From NCBI GenBank assembly GCA_052117605.1, contig JBQKIT010000003.1: a DNA stretch of 64,000 bases, one strand, 5' to 3'. Positions 15,312-24,160 of this stretch are shown piece after piece; position 1 is the stretch's first letter; every line of letters starts with the position of its first letter. The translations under genes were made by a program, and so were the position numbers. The notes under the pieces were generated by a model that worked only from the letters and a program-made list of their open reading frames with translations, was not told the origin of the DNA and made no database searches. This DNA comes from CAG-791 sp000431495 (GTDB taxonomy: Bacteria; Bacillota; Clostridia; Lachnospirales; Lachnospiraceae).

Positions 15312-16448
15312 ATGGAACTACTTGCAGATTTGTTTGGGAATGTACGGAATCTGACCGTCCCGATGGTCCTGATGTGGATCATCGGAGCGGTTCTGATCTG
15401 GCTCGGAATTCGAAAGAAGATGGAGCCGGCGCTTCTGGTCCCGATGGGCTTTGGCGCGATCTTCGTGAATCTGCCGCTGTCCGGAGCCGTGACGCAGATG
15501 CTGGACGGGGCACTGACGGAGGGGCCGCTGGATATTCTGTTTCAGTCTGGAATTTCCAACGAGCTTTTCCTGCTCCTTCTGTTTATCGGAATCGGGGCAA
15601 TGATTGATTTTACGCCGCTGCTTGCCAATCCGACGATGATGCTGTTCGGCGCAGCAGCGCAGTTTGGTATTTTCTTCACTTTAAGTCTGGCCACCCTGTT
15701 CGGCTTTTCCCTGCAGGATGCGGCATCGGTCGGAATCATCGGTGCAGCGGACGGCCCGACCTCTATTTTTGTCGCAGATTATTTCTCTTCCCGGTATCTG
15801 GGCGCGATCATCGTCGCAGCGTATTCCTATATGGCACTTGTGCCGATCATTCAGCCTCCGGTTATCCGTCTGATTACCACCAAAGAGGAGCGCCGGATTC
15901 ATATGGATTATCAGGGCGGAAGTGTCTCCAGAACCGCACGGATCCTGTTTCCGGTCTGCATCACGATCGTGGCGGGCCTGATTGCACCGAGAAGTGTGGC
16001 ACTTGTAGGCTTTCTGATGTTCGGCAACCTGATCCGTGAGTGCGGTGTCCTGGACAGCCTTTCGGAAACGGCGCAGGGAACGCTGGCAAATCTGATCACC
16101 CTTCTTCTGGGAATCACGGTTGCTTCCCAGATGCGGGCAGAGAACTTCCTGAATGTACAGACGATTTTTATTCTGCTCCTTGGTCTGGTGGCTTTTGTTT
16201 TTGATACGATCGGCGGTGTTCTGTTTGCCAAGCTCCTGAATCTGTTCCGGAAGAACAAGATCAATCCGATGATCGGGGCCTGCGGCATTTCCGCCTTTCC
16301 GATGTCTGCACGTGTTATCACACAGATGGGTCTGCAGGAGGATCCGACCAATGTGCTGATTATGCAGGCTACGGGAGTGAATGTCTCGGGACAGATCGCA
16401 TCGGTGATTGCGGGAGGACTTCTGCTTGGTCTGATTCCTTTGATGTAA
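15312..16448 (+). CDS. OadB/GcdB-type Na+-translocating decarboxylase beta-subunit homologue
   Basis: A 378-residue polytopic membrane protein of the family that includes OadB, GcdB and MmdB, which couple decarboxylation of carboxybiotin to Na+ export. It carries the signature GAADGPTSIFVA in the Asp-containing re-entrant region and GACGISAFPMSARV towards the C-terminus. ATG 15312 (MELLADLFGNV) gives the normal N-terminus. No carboxyltransferase (alpha) or biotin carrier gene is nearby; only a tiny gamma-like gene follows. With an Mn-type riboswitch upstream, its true substrate may not be a carboxybiotin reaction. The family call is firm; the function is open. Confidence 0.88.
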   Translation: MELLADLFGNVRNLTVPMVLMWIIGAVLIWLGIRKKMEPALLVPMGFGAIFVNLPLSGAVTQMLDGALTEGPLDILFQSGISNELFLLLLFIGIGAMIDFTPLLANPTMMLFGAAAQFGIFFTLSLATLFGFSLQDAASVGIIGAADGPTSIFVADYFSSRYLGAIIVAAYSYMALVPIIQPPVIRLITTKEERRIHMDYQGGSVSRTARILFPVCITIVAGLIAPRSVALVGFLMFGNLIRECGVLDSLSETAQGTLANLITLLLGITVASQMRAENFLNVQTIFILLLGLVAFVFDTIGGVLFAKLLNLFRKNKINPMIGACGISAFPMSARVITQMGLQEDPTNVLIMQATGVNVSGQIASVIAGGLLLGLIPLM

Positions 16449-16499
16449 GTGACGGATTGACAGAAACGTCAGGAGAAAAAGAAAGGAGATCTTTTCGAT

Positions 16500-16619
16500 A
16501 TGAGTCTTTTTATAGAATCCCTTCGCATTATGGGCACGGGAATGCTCGGAGTTTTTGCAGTGGCAGGTATTCTGATTGCGGTGATGAAGGTGCTCACGAC
16601 TTTATTTCCCGGAAAATAA
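16500..16619 (+). CDS. 39-residue OadG-related small membrane subunit
   Basis: This short gene starts 51 bases after the oadB-like gene, behind the ribosome binding site GAAAGGAGAT. The product is MSLFIESLRIMGTGMLGVFA followed by one hydrophobic helix and a short basic end (FPGK). The pattern of an N-terminal amphipathic piece with IMGxGMxGxF and one membrane helix is typical of small gamma-type subunits of Na+-pumping decarboxylases, which stabilise the beta subunit. It probably forms a two-component membrane complex with the preceding protein. Confidence 0.72.
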   Translation: MSLFIESLRIMGTGMLGVFAVAGILIAVMKVLTTLFPGK

Positions 16620-16648
16620 AGCCGGCTGAAGAAAGCCCGGGAGTCAGG

Positions 16649-17233
16649 TCAGAGAGGGAGGCTGCTGATGGGAAATGACTCGCAGACGGACAGAACATAG
16701 CCTGCCTTTGGAGGAGCCATTTCCAGAAACGGGAGTCCTCCGATCTGAGATGCCGCAAGGCAGACGGGGCAGCGATTCAGTCCGCCGGACAGGCCCTCCC
16801 CGGTGCATTTCAGGTAGGCCTCCTTGATGGTCCAGATGCGGAAGAACAGCTTCAGCTGTTCTTCCGCATCTTTTGCATTCCGGAGAAGTGCCAGATCCTC
16901 CGGATGGAAAAAACGCTCTGCCATGGGAATGACACCGGCACGGACGGGAGTCAGCTTCTGAAGGTCCACGCCGATTTCATGCTCTGGAGAGACGGCGAGC
17001 ACCAGATAATCTCCGGAGTCTGAGAAGTTGTAATGAAAACCAGGATGGGAGGGAAGATAAGGCTTTCCTGCAGGTGTCCTCTCCTGAAGAACAGGAAACC
17101 CATTGCTGCCTGAAAAAATCGGAAAATCCGCCAGTGCCGTCTTCAGCATGAGGGGCTGCAGACGGTGGATGGCGGATTTATTATTTTCTCCCGGTTTTTG
17201 AATTTGCTTATAGTTTTCGATATATATTTTCAT
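16649..17233 (-). CDS. 4'-Phosphopantetheinyl transferase, Sfp type
   Basis: Transfers phosphopantetheine from CoA to a Ser of carrier proteins. The 194-residue protein is a compact Sfp/HetI-type enzyme with the Mg-binding motif IGVDLQKL, the FFRIWTIKEAYLK motif with catalytic Glu and Lys, and the conserved NFSDSGDYLV segment. No carrier protein or synthase gene is adjacent, so its substrate is unknown. It may serve acyl carrier protein in place of AcpS or a distant synthase. It is convergent with the oadB-like operon, with only 29 bases between them. Confidence 0.88.
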   Translation of the reverse strand: MKIYIENYKQIQKPGENNKSAIHRLQPLMLKTALADFPIFSGSNGFPVLQERTPAGKPYLPSHPGFHYNFSDSGDYLVLAVSPEHEIGVDLQKLTPVRAGVIPMAERFFHPEDLALLRNAKDAEEQLKLFFRIWTIKEAYLKCTGEGLSGGLNRCPVCLAASQIGGLPFLEMAPPKAGYVLSVCESFPISSLPL

Positions 17234-17274
17234 GATCCTGCCGGTGTTTAGCGGGAAATCGATATTCCGTCCGT

Positions 17275-18582
17275 TCAGTGCTCCTGTTCGCAGCTTCCGG
17301 CATCGGCGTCGGTTTCCTCCCTTTCGGGAACTTCATGGAATCGCAGAAGAACCTTCATGATGCGGTTCCTTCGGATGCCTTTGGCCTGCAGGATTGTTCC
17401 ATCCTCCAGGGTGACGGATTCGCCGTCCTGAGGAATACGCTCAAGCTTTTCAATGATGAGACCACCGATGGAATCGTAATCCTCGGAAGAAAAATTGCAG
17501 CCGAGAGCATCGTTCAGATCGATCAGCTTCATGGAGCCGTCCGCCAGGTAGGTTTTGTCGTCATATTTGCGCAGCTGGCTCTTTTCGTCCTCATCGTATT
17601 CGTCGCGAATGTCACCGACAATTTCTTCCACCAGATCCTCCAGTGTAATCATGCCGACGGTATTGCCGTATTCATCCAGAACGAACGCAACGCCGAAGGA
17701 GTGCTGCTGCATCTCCTTGAGAAGGTCGGCGGTTTTTTTGTATTCATAGGTAAAATAAGAAGAGCGCAGCATCCTTCGCAGATTGAAGCGGGACGGGTCG
17801 GAGAGACTGACAAAATCCTTGATGTTCAGATGACCGATGATCTTGTCGGGGGCGTTCTTCTCATAAACCGGAATGCGCGTGAACATTTCCATCCGGAATA
17901 CGGACATGACATCGTTGTAGGAGGCATCATCCGGAACACAGGACATGTCAATCCTGGGCACCATGATGTCCTTTGCAACCGCGTCGCCGAAATCAAATAC
18001 ATTATAAATGATCTTCTTCTCGCGTCCCTCGATGGCGCCGTCCTCCTGTCCGACCTCCACGTAGGTTTTCAGCTCGGACTCGGTGAGCTTTTGCTTCGCA
18101 TTGGGATCGGTTCCTGTCAGCTTCATGATCCAGCAGGAGAGATGATCGACAACAAAGATGATCGGGGTCATGACGGCCATCAGAAGCCGAATGACCGGAG
18201 CATTCCGCATGGAAATCTGAAGCGCATTGGTTTTGGCGCTGTTTTTCGGTGTGATTTCGCCAAAGAGAATGATCAGTATGGTTAATACAGCTGTACCTGC
18301 GGAGACCATGCTCTCACCGAAGATACGGATAATCAGTGAGGTGGCAAGTGCGGAGGCCGAAAGGTTGACTACGTTGTTGCCGATCAGAATGGCGGAGAGC
18401 ATTTTGCTGTAGTCATCCAGAATCTCCAGAGTCAGAGCAGCCCGCCGGTTGCCGCCATCTGCCATGGATTTCAAGGTGATCCGGTTTACGCTGTTCAGCG
18501 CGGTTTCGGATGAAGAGAAATAACCGGACAATACAATGAGAACAATCAGAATTACGAGCTGAATCAAATCGGCCTGATGCAT
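17275..18582 (-). CDS. CNNM/CorC (HlyC)-family membrane protein with CBS pair
   Basis: A 435-residue protein with an N-terminal DUF21 transmembrane domain (residues about 1-190, GYFSSSETALNSVNR), two CBS domains (about 200-335, including DIMVPRIDM), and a C-terminal CorC/HlyC domain (GSMKLIDLND). Family members act in Mg2+ or other divalent-ion export or homeostasis; the old name hemolysin is misleading. I chose the ATG at 18582 because AGGAAAGG stands just upstream; an in-frame ATG at 18621 lacks one. Proximity to the Mn riboswitch operon is noted, but co-regulation is not implied. Confidence 0.88.
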   Translation of the reverse strand: MHQADLIQLVILIVLIVLSGYFSSSETALNSVNRITLKSMADGGNRRAALTLEILDDYSKMLSAILIGNNVVNLSASALATSLIIRIFGESMVSAGTAVLTILIILFGEITPKNSAKTNALQISMRNAPVIRLLMAVMTPIIFVVDHLSCWIMKLTGTDPNAKQKLTESELKTYVEVGQEDGAIEGREKKIIYNVFDFGDAVAKDIMVPRIDMSCVPDDASYNDVMSVFRMEMFTRIPVYEKNAPDKIIGHLNIKDFVSLSDPSRFNLRRMLRSSYFTYEYKKTADLLKEMQQHSFGVAFVLDEYGNTVGMITLEDLVEEIVGDIRDEYDEDEKSQLRKYDDKTYLADGSMKLIDLNDALGCNFSSEDYDSIGGLIIEKLERIPQDGESVTLEDGTILQAKGIRRNRIMKVLLRFHEVPEREETDADAGSCEQEH

Positions 18583-18711
18583 GGTTTCCTTTCCTGAAGC
18601 TGTAAGCTGTGCTGACTGCAAAGCAGAAATATAGCAGTTTTTATAATAAGTATCTTGTCGAAATATTACAGTTTTTGATATCTGATGGCATTCTATCGTG
18701 TACAGAGCAGT

Positions 18712-18739
18712 TTTACAAGGGCACAGGATATGGTATAAT
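18712..18739 (+). promoter_or_regulatory. Promoter for secDF
   Basis: TTTACA (18712-18717) and a perfect TATAAT (18734-18739), spacer 16, about 55 bases before the secDF start. Confidence 0.75.
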
Positions 18740-18793
18740 GTGACAGTTTCGGGGCGTTTTATGCCCTACTATAGGATGGAGGAAGTTAACAGT

Positions 18794-21133
18794 ATGAAGA
18801 AGAGCAAGGGAAAAGCACTTGCAGGACTGATCGTCCTTGCGGCCGTAATGGTCAGCCTGTTGTATCTGGCGGTTTACGGCGTAGACAGCTGGGGGACCGG
18901 TTCTGCTTCTGACATTAAGCTGGGTCTGGATCTGGCGGGAGGTGTCAGCATTACCTATCAGGCGGCCGGAGATACGGCGCCCTCTGATGAGGACATGGAT
19001 GATACGCGCTATAAGCTGCAGCAGAGGGTTCAGCAGTACAGCACAGAGGCGCAGGTCTATCGCGAGGGAAGCAACCGGATCAACATCGAGATCCCCGGTG
19101 TTTCGGATGCCAACCAGATTCTGGAGGAGCTCGGACGCCCGGGATCCCTGTATTTTATCCGTCAGACCGATGACAACGGCAATGCCAATTACGAGTATGA
19201 CTATACGAGCGGCGGCTACAAGCTGGACAAGGATCTGGACACCCTGATTGCGGACGGTGATGTTGTTCTGGAGGGTACGGATGTTGCGGATGCGCAGGGC
19301 GGCTACCAGAGCGACAACATGAACAACCAGCAGATTGTGGTTTCTCTTACTTTCACGGACGAGGGCAAGAAGAAGTTTGCCGATGCCACAACCAGAGCGC
19401 ACGAAAAAGGCGAGAGCATTGCCATCTATTACGATGGTGATTTTATCAGTGTTCCGACCGTACAGAGTGCCATCACCAACGGTCAGGCGGTCATCACCGG
19501 TGAGAAGACGATTGAGGATGCGAAGAACCTTGCGTCAACGATCCGAATCGGCGGACTTTCCGTAGAGCTGGAGGAGATTCGTTCCAATGTAGTCGGAGCG
19601 CAGCTTGGACAGGATGCGATCAAGACCTCTCTGTTTGCGGGACTGATCGGTCTGATTCTTGTGATTATTTTCATGATCGGAGTATATCGCCTTCCCGGTT
19701 TTGCAGCGAGCCTTGCACTTCTTACTTATATCGGACTGGAATGCATCATTCTGGTTGGCTTTGAAGTGACGCTGACTCTTCCCGGTATTGCAGGTATTCT
19801 GCTTTCCATCGGTATGGCGGTGGATGCTAACGTCATTGTGTTTGCCAGAATCCGTGAGGAGCTTCGTGACGGTAAGGCTGTGCACACGGCGATCGAGAAC
19901 GGATACAGCAAGGCGCTGTCTGCGATCATCGACGGCAACGTGACAACGCTGATTGCAGCCGTCGTCCTGTATGCTCTCGGAACCGGCTCTGTCAAGGGCT
20001 TTGCGCAGACTCTGGCCATCGGTATTCTGCTTTCCATGTTCACAGCGCTGTTTATTACAAAGTGGTACATGAAGGCGTTCTATACGCTCTTTGCGAAGGA
20101 CAAAAAGTGGTACGGTGTCGGCAGAGAGCTGAAGACGCTGCAGATCGCGCAGAAGAAAAAGGTATTCTTTACGATTTCGGCCTGCATCATTCTGGCCGGT
20201 TTTGTTGCGATGGGAGTTCATAAGGCAGGCGGAGAGAAGGCGCTGAATTACAGCCTTGATTTCATCGGCGGAACTTCCACCAGTGTAACCTTTAATGAAG
20301 ATTACTCCCTGCAGGAAATCAACGACACGATTGTCCCGAATTTTGAGAAGGTGACCGGAGACGCAAACGTTCAGGTTCAGAAGGTTGCCGGCGGCAATCA
20401 GGTCATTTTCAAGACCAGAACCATGAATGTGGAGGAGCGTCAGGAGCTCTGCAGTCTTCTGATGAAGGATTTCGGCGTCGAGGAGACCTCCATTCAGGCA
20501 GAGACGATCAGCTCGACGGTCTCTTCCGAGATGCAGAGAGACACCGTAGCTGCGGTTATTGTGGCCCTGATTCTGATGCTGATCTACATCTGGTTCCGCT
20601 TTAAGGACATGCGTCTTGGCGCTGCGGCTATTTTTGCACTGGCACACGATGTGCTGGTGGTGTTCACCGTATATGCGGTTCTGCGCATCAGCGTAGGTAC
20701 AACCTTTGTTGCGTGCATGCTGACGATCGTCGGTTACTCGATCAATGCGACCATTGTTATCTTCGACCGCGTACGTGAGAGGCTTGAGAAGAAAAAGAAG
20801 GATACGGATCTGCAGGAGCTTACTAACCGTGCTGTGACGGATACGCTGACCCGTTCCCTGTTCACCTCACTGACAACATTCTTCATGGTCTTCACACTGT
20901 ATATTTTCGGCGTGTCTTCCATCCGTGAGTTTGCGCTTCCGATTATGGCAGGCATTGTTGCGGGCTGCTATTCCTCCGTATGCCTGAGTGCTTCCTTCTG
21001 GCTCATACTTCGAAAGAAGTTCCCGCCCAAGCATGATGACAGCGGCAAATACGCACGTCAGAAAAAGGCGGCGGATAAGGCAGAGCGTAAGGCTCAGCAT
21101 GAAAAAGAAGTTCGAGCAAAGACTGTGATCTGA
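18794..21133 (+). CDS. secDF: Protein translocase subunit SecDF (fused SecD-SecF)
   Basis: Membrane factor that uses the proton motive force to pull secreted proteins out of SecYEG. SecD occupies residues 1 to about 430 (LGLDLAGGVSITYQ, then a large extracytoplasmic domain and five membrane segments, with GMAVDANVIVFARIREE). SecF follows from about 450 (LDFIGGTSTSVTF, VGYSINATIVIFDRVRE). Both domains have their conserved motifs. The length of 779 residues fits fused SecDF proteins. ATG 18794 follows GGAGGAAG. A strong terminator ends the transcript at 21168-21213. Confidence 0.95.
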   Translation: MKKSKGKALAGLIVLAAVMVSLLYLAVYGVDSWGTGSASDIKLGLDLAGGVSITYQAAGDTAPSDEDMDDTRYKLQQRVQQYSTEAQVYREGSNRINIEIPGVSDANQILEELGRPGSLYFIRQTDDNGNANYEYDYTSGGYKLDKDLDTLIADGDVVLEGTDVADAQGGYQSDNMNNQQIVVSLTFTDEGKKKFADATTRAHEKGESIAIYYDGDFISVPTVQSAITNGQAVITGEKTIEDAKNLASTIRIGGLSVELEEIRSNVVGAQLGQDAIKTSLFAGLIGLILVIIFMIGVYRLPGFAASLALLTYIGLECIILVGFEVTLTLPGIAGILLSIGMAVDANVIVFARIREELRDGKAVHTAIENGYSKALSAIIDGNVTTLIAAVVLYALGTGSVKGFAQTLAIGILLSMFTALFITKWYMKAFYTLFAKDKKWYGVGRELKTLQIAQKKKVFFTISACIILAGFVAMGVHKAGGEKALNYSLDFIGGTSTSVTFNEDYSLQEINDTIVPNFEKVTGDANVQVQKVAGGNQVIFKTRTMNVEERQELCSLLMKDFGVEETSIQAETISSTVSSEMQRDTVAAVIVALILMLIYIWFRFKDMRLGAAAIFALAHDVLVVFTVYAVLRISVGTTFVACMLTIVGYSINATIVIFDRVRERLEKKKKDTDLQELTNRAVTDTLTRSLFTSLTTFFMVFTLYIFGVSSIREFALPIMAGIVAGCYSSVCLSASFWLILRKKFPPKHDDSGKYARQKKAADKAERKAQHEKEVRAKTVI

Positions 21134-21167
21134 TCTTCTTCCGATCGGTACAGGATCGCGGACAGCA

Positions 21168-21213
21168 AGCCTCGGCCCATTTCCGGAACGAAATGGGCTG
21201 AGGCTTTTTTTGA
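21168..21213 (+). terminator. Strong intrinsic terminator after secDF
   Basis: Arms of 15 bases (AGCCTCGGCCCATTT and AAATGGGCTGAGGCT) with one G-T pair flank a seven-base loop and are followed by seven T residues. Confidence 0.92.
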
Positions 21214-21235
21214 CAGGACAGAGAGGGTGCGCTTT

Positions 21236-23026
21236 ATGTCAAAATGGATGATTTATGCCAAAAAGGCGGATTTTCGAGGGATTTCACAAAAATTCGGAAT
21301 CTCTCCCGTGACGGCCCGGGTGATCCGGAACCGGGACGTGGAGGATGAGGAGGAAATCCGCAAATACCTTCACGGGACAATGGCAGATCTGGATGATGCG
21401 GAATTGCTCCCCGGGCTTAAGGATGCTGCCTTTGTACTGAAGCGCAAGATTGTAGGCGGTGAGAAAATCCGTATCATCGGAGACTATGATGTGGACGGGA
21501 TCTGCTCCACGTATATTCTGTGGAAGCTGATTTCCTTCCTTGGGGGAGAGGTCAGTACGGCGATTCCGGAGCGCATTCGTGATGGCTATGGGATCAATGA
21601 CAGGCTGGTGGAGGAGGCGGTCGCTGACGGTGTGGATACCATCATTACCTGCGACAACGGCATTTCCGCGGCAGGTCCTCTGCAGAAGGCAAAGGATGCC
21701 GGGCTTACCGTGATTGTAACGGATCATCATGAAATTCCCTTTGAGGAAGTAAACGGAGAGAAGCGTTATATTTTCCCGCCTGCGGATGTCATAGCCGAGC
21801 CGTGGATTCCGGATGCGAAAACCGGAGAGCCGAAAGCCAGGTTCCCAAAGATCTGCGGAGCGGAGGTGGTATTCAAGCTGGCGCTGCTTCTTCTCGGAAA
21901 GCCGGACCTTACCGGAGAAAAGTCGGCGTTGGAAGAGGAGCATGTGAAGATCGCAAGAGAGCTTCTTGGTTTTGCCGCACTCGCAGCGATTTGCGATGTG
22001 ATGCCACTTCTGGATGAGAACCGGATTATTGTCCGGGAGGGACTTCGGGAACTGTCCCGTACGGACAATACGGGGATTCGCTGTCTGATGCTGGCGGCGG
22101 GACTTGGAAGTGAACCGGTTACGGTGTACCATGCGGGCTTTGTCCTGGGACCCTGCCTGAATGCGTCCGGGCGTCTGGATACCGCGGGTCGGGCACTTGC
22201 TCTTCTGAAGGAGCAGGATGAGGCAAGAGCGATGATTCTTGCCAGAGATCTGAAGCAGCTCAATGACAGCAGAAAGAGCATGACTGAAGAGGGGGTGGAG
22301 ACGGCAATCCGGATGATTGAGGAAGAAATCCGAAAGGGCCGGAGCATGGAAAGCCGCAAGGTACTGGTGGTTCGCCTGGAGGACTGTCATGAATCGCTGG
22401 CAGGAATCATTGCCGGGCGTCTGCGCGAGCGCTATCACCGGCCGGTATTCGTTCTGACACGGGCCGAAGAGGAAGGTGTTCTGAAGGGGTCCGGCCGATC
22501 GGTGGAAGCCTATGACATGTATGAGGAGATGAATCGCTGCAGGGAGCTGTTCCTGAAATTCGGCGGACACAAGATGGCGGCCGGCCTGTCTCTGACGGCG
22601 GACAAGGCAGAGCTTCTGGACCGGAGGCTGAATGAGAACTGCTCGCTTTTACAGGAAGATCTTGCCGAGGTCCTTCACATTGATATGGAGCTTCCTCCTG
22701 CCTGCGTGGACCTGGCACTTGTCCGGGAGCTTTCTGCGCTGGAGCCCTGCGGAACCGGAAATTCCAGGCCCTTGTTTGCCGTTCGAAACCTTCTGCTCAG
22801 AAAAACCGCTGTGTTTGGCAGAAACCGGAATGTGATCCGGCTGGAGGGCTCGGATGACACCGGAGCTCATTACGGTTTTGTCTGGTTTACGACAGAGGAC
22901 CGGCTTCCGGAGGCCTTGGCAGACGGCCCTGCGAAATGCCATGTTGCCTATGAACCGAAGATCAATGTCTGGAAGGGAAGAGAAAGCCTTCAGTTTGTGA
23001 TTAAGGATGTGAAGTGTCTGTCATAG
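21236..23026 (+). CDS. recJ: Single-stranded-DNA-specific exonuclease RecJ
   Basis: A 5'-3' exonuclease of the DHH family used in recombination and repair. Motifs seen are DYDVDG (motif I), CDNGIS (motif II), TDHHEIP (the DHH motif III), GPCLNASGRLDTA (motif IV) and the DHHA1 motif SGRSVEAYDMYEEM...FGGHKMAAGL. The C-terminal OB domain is present; total length is 596 residues. The ATG at 21236 is preferred; a GTG nine bases upstream is in frame but has a poorer ribosome binding site. The terminators at 21168 and 23164 make this a single-gene transcription unit. Confidence 0.93.
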   Translation: MSKWMIYAKKADFRGISQKFGISPVTARVIRNRDVEDEEEIRKYLHGTMADLDDAELLPGLKDAAFVLKRKIVGGEKIRIIGDYDVDGICSTYILWKLISFLGGEVSTAIPERIRDGYGINDRLVEEAVADGVDTIITCDNGISAAGPLQKAKDAGLTVIVTDHHEIPFEEVNGEKRYIFPPADVIAEPWIPDAKTGEPKARFPKICGAEVVFKLALLLLGKPDLTGEKSALEEEHVKIARELLGFAALAAICDVMPLLDENRIIVREGLRELSRTDNTGIRCLMLAAGLGSEPVTVYHAGFVLGPCLNASGRLDTAGRALALLKEQDEARAMILARDLKQLNDSRKSMTEEGVETAIRMIEEEIRKGRSMESRKVLVVRLEDCHESLAGIIAGRLRERYHRPVFVLTRAEEEGVLKGSGRSVEAYDMYEEMNRCRELFLKFGGHKMAAGLSLTADKAELLDRRLNENCSLLQEDLAEVLHIDMELPPACVDLALVRELSALEPCGTGNSRPLFAVRNLLLRKTAVFGRNRNVIRLEGSDDTGAHYGFVWFTTEDRLPEALADGPAKCHVAYEPKINVWKGRESLQFVIKDVKCLS

Positions 23027-23376
23027 CAACTGTTTATAAATGCTTTATTTTTTTTAGAAATTCCTTAGACCGCGGACACACTTCGAACACATTTGAGAAT
23101 TATAGTATGAATCAAGATAGTTACTTACTCACTATCTCCCCCCTCATAAGAAGTAGTGAAGAGAAAGGACATTCGCCTTGCGGATGTCCTTTTTCTGATG
23201 GTGCGCCCGGCGGCGCACGGTTCTGAGGAAGCTTCGGCCGACATGAGGCTGCAAGAACTTTCATGTGCAAAGCCCCAAATTCCGCAGAGGATGTGCTTTA
23301 ATAGAGACAGAGCCTTCGCGGATGGGCTTTGAAGTACGTAGCTGATTGCAGCAGGGAAAAAGGAGAGAGAAGAGAG
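23027..23376 (+). other. Intergenic region between recJ and nagB with terminator and structured leader
   Basis: This 350-base gap contains no convincing gene. It holds the recJ terminator (23164-23194), a second perfect hairpin GTGCGCC/GGCGCAC (23201-23218) without a T-run, and a long-range pair CAAAGCCC (23268-23275) with GGGCTTTG (23324-23331) enclosing CCGC/GCGG. These could shape the nagB leader RNA. The nagB promoter could not be placed with confidence. The ribosome binding site is AAGGAG near 23360. Confidence 0.5.
23164..23194 (+). terminator. Intrinsic terminator after recJ
   Basis: AAAGGACAT pairs with ATGTCCTTT around a CGC/GCG inner stem, and a T-run follows. It is 137 bases downstream of the recJ stop. 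Confidence 0.85.
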
Positions 23377-24114
23377 ATGAAGATTATTGTGACAAAGGAT
23401 TACGAAGAGATGTCGAAGAGAGCTGCCGATGTGATCTTTGCGCAGGTTCTGATGAAAGAGGACAGTGTACTCGGACTTGCAACCGGAAGCTCTCCGGAGG
23501 GTCTGTACAAGTGTCTGGTAAAGCGCTACGAGAAAGGAAGAATCGATTTTTCCGGGGTTACCACCATCAATCTGGATGAGTATCAGGGCCTTTCTCACGA
23601 CAATGAGCAGAGCTACTGGTATTTCATGAACAAGCATTTTCACAGTCACGTCAATGTAAAGCCGGAGAACATTCATGTTCCGGACGGCTCCAATATGGAT
23701 GCCAGAAAGGCCTGCCGTGAATATGACGAGATCATTGAGAAGGCCGGCGGAATCGATCTTCAGCTTCTCGGACTTGGACCGGACGGACACATCGGCTTCA
23801 ACGAGCCTGCGGATTCCTTTGCAGCAGGAACGCATTGTGTTAAGCTTGAGGAATCGACGATTGAAGCCAACAAGCGCTTCTTCAACAGCAAGGATGAGGT
23901 GCCGAGGAAGGCGTATACGATGGGCGTCGGTACCATCATGAAGGCGAAGAAGGTCCTTATGGTTGTCAGCGGAAAGGGAAAGGCGGGCATCGTAAAGGAG
24001 TCCTTCTTCGGGCCGGTTAAGCCGCAGGTTCCGGCTTCGATTCTTCAGATGCATCCGGATTTTACGCTAGTTCTGGATGAGGATGCGGCAAAGGAAATCA
24101 AGGATCTTATCTGA
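23377..24114 (+). CDS. nagB: Glucosamine-6-phosphate deaminase
   Basis: Converts glucosamine-6-phosphate to fructose-6-phosphate and ammonia, feeding amino sugars into glycolysis. The 245-residue protein has the sugar-isomerase-fold motifs LGLATGSSPEGLY (phosphate loop), NLDEYQGL with catalytic D67, and GLGPDGHIGFNEP. ATG 23377 follows GGAGAGAGAAGAG and gives the normal N-terminus. It stands 46 bases before murE, and the two may be co-transcribed, linking amino-sugar flux to wall synthesis. Confidence 0.95.
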   Translation: MKIIVTKDYEEMSKRAADVIFAQVLMKEDSVLGLATGSSPEGLYKCLVKRYEKGRIDFSGVTTINLDEYQGLSHDNEQSYWYFMNKHFHSHVNVKPENIHVPDGSNMDARKACREYDEIIEKAGGIDLQLLGLGPDGHIGFNEPADSFAAGTHCVKLEESTIEANKRFFNSKDEVPRKAYTMGVGTIMKAKKVLMVVSGKGKAGIVKESFFGPVKPQVPASILQMHPDFTLVLDEDAAKEIKDLI

Positions 24115-24160
24115 GATGCAGTGATCCGGGCAAAAAGGATCAGCAAAGGAAAGGAACAGA

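Noticed and set aside
23201..23376. glmS ribozyme upstream of nagB
   Set aside because: The glmS ribozyme precedes glmS, and its conserved cleavage core is not present; the gene here is nagB.
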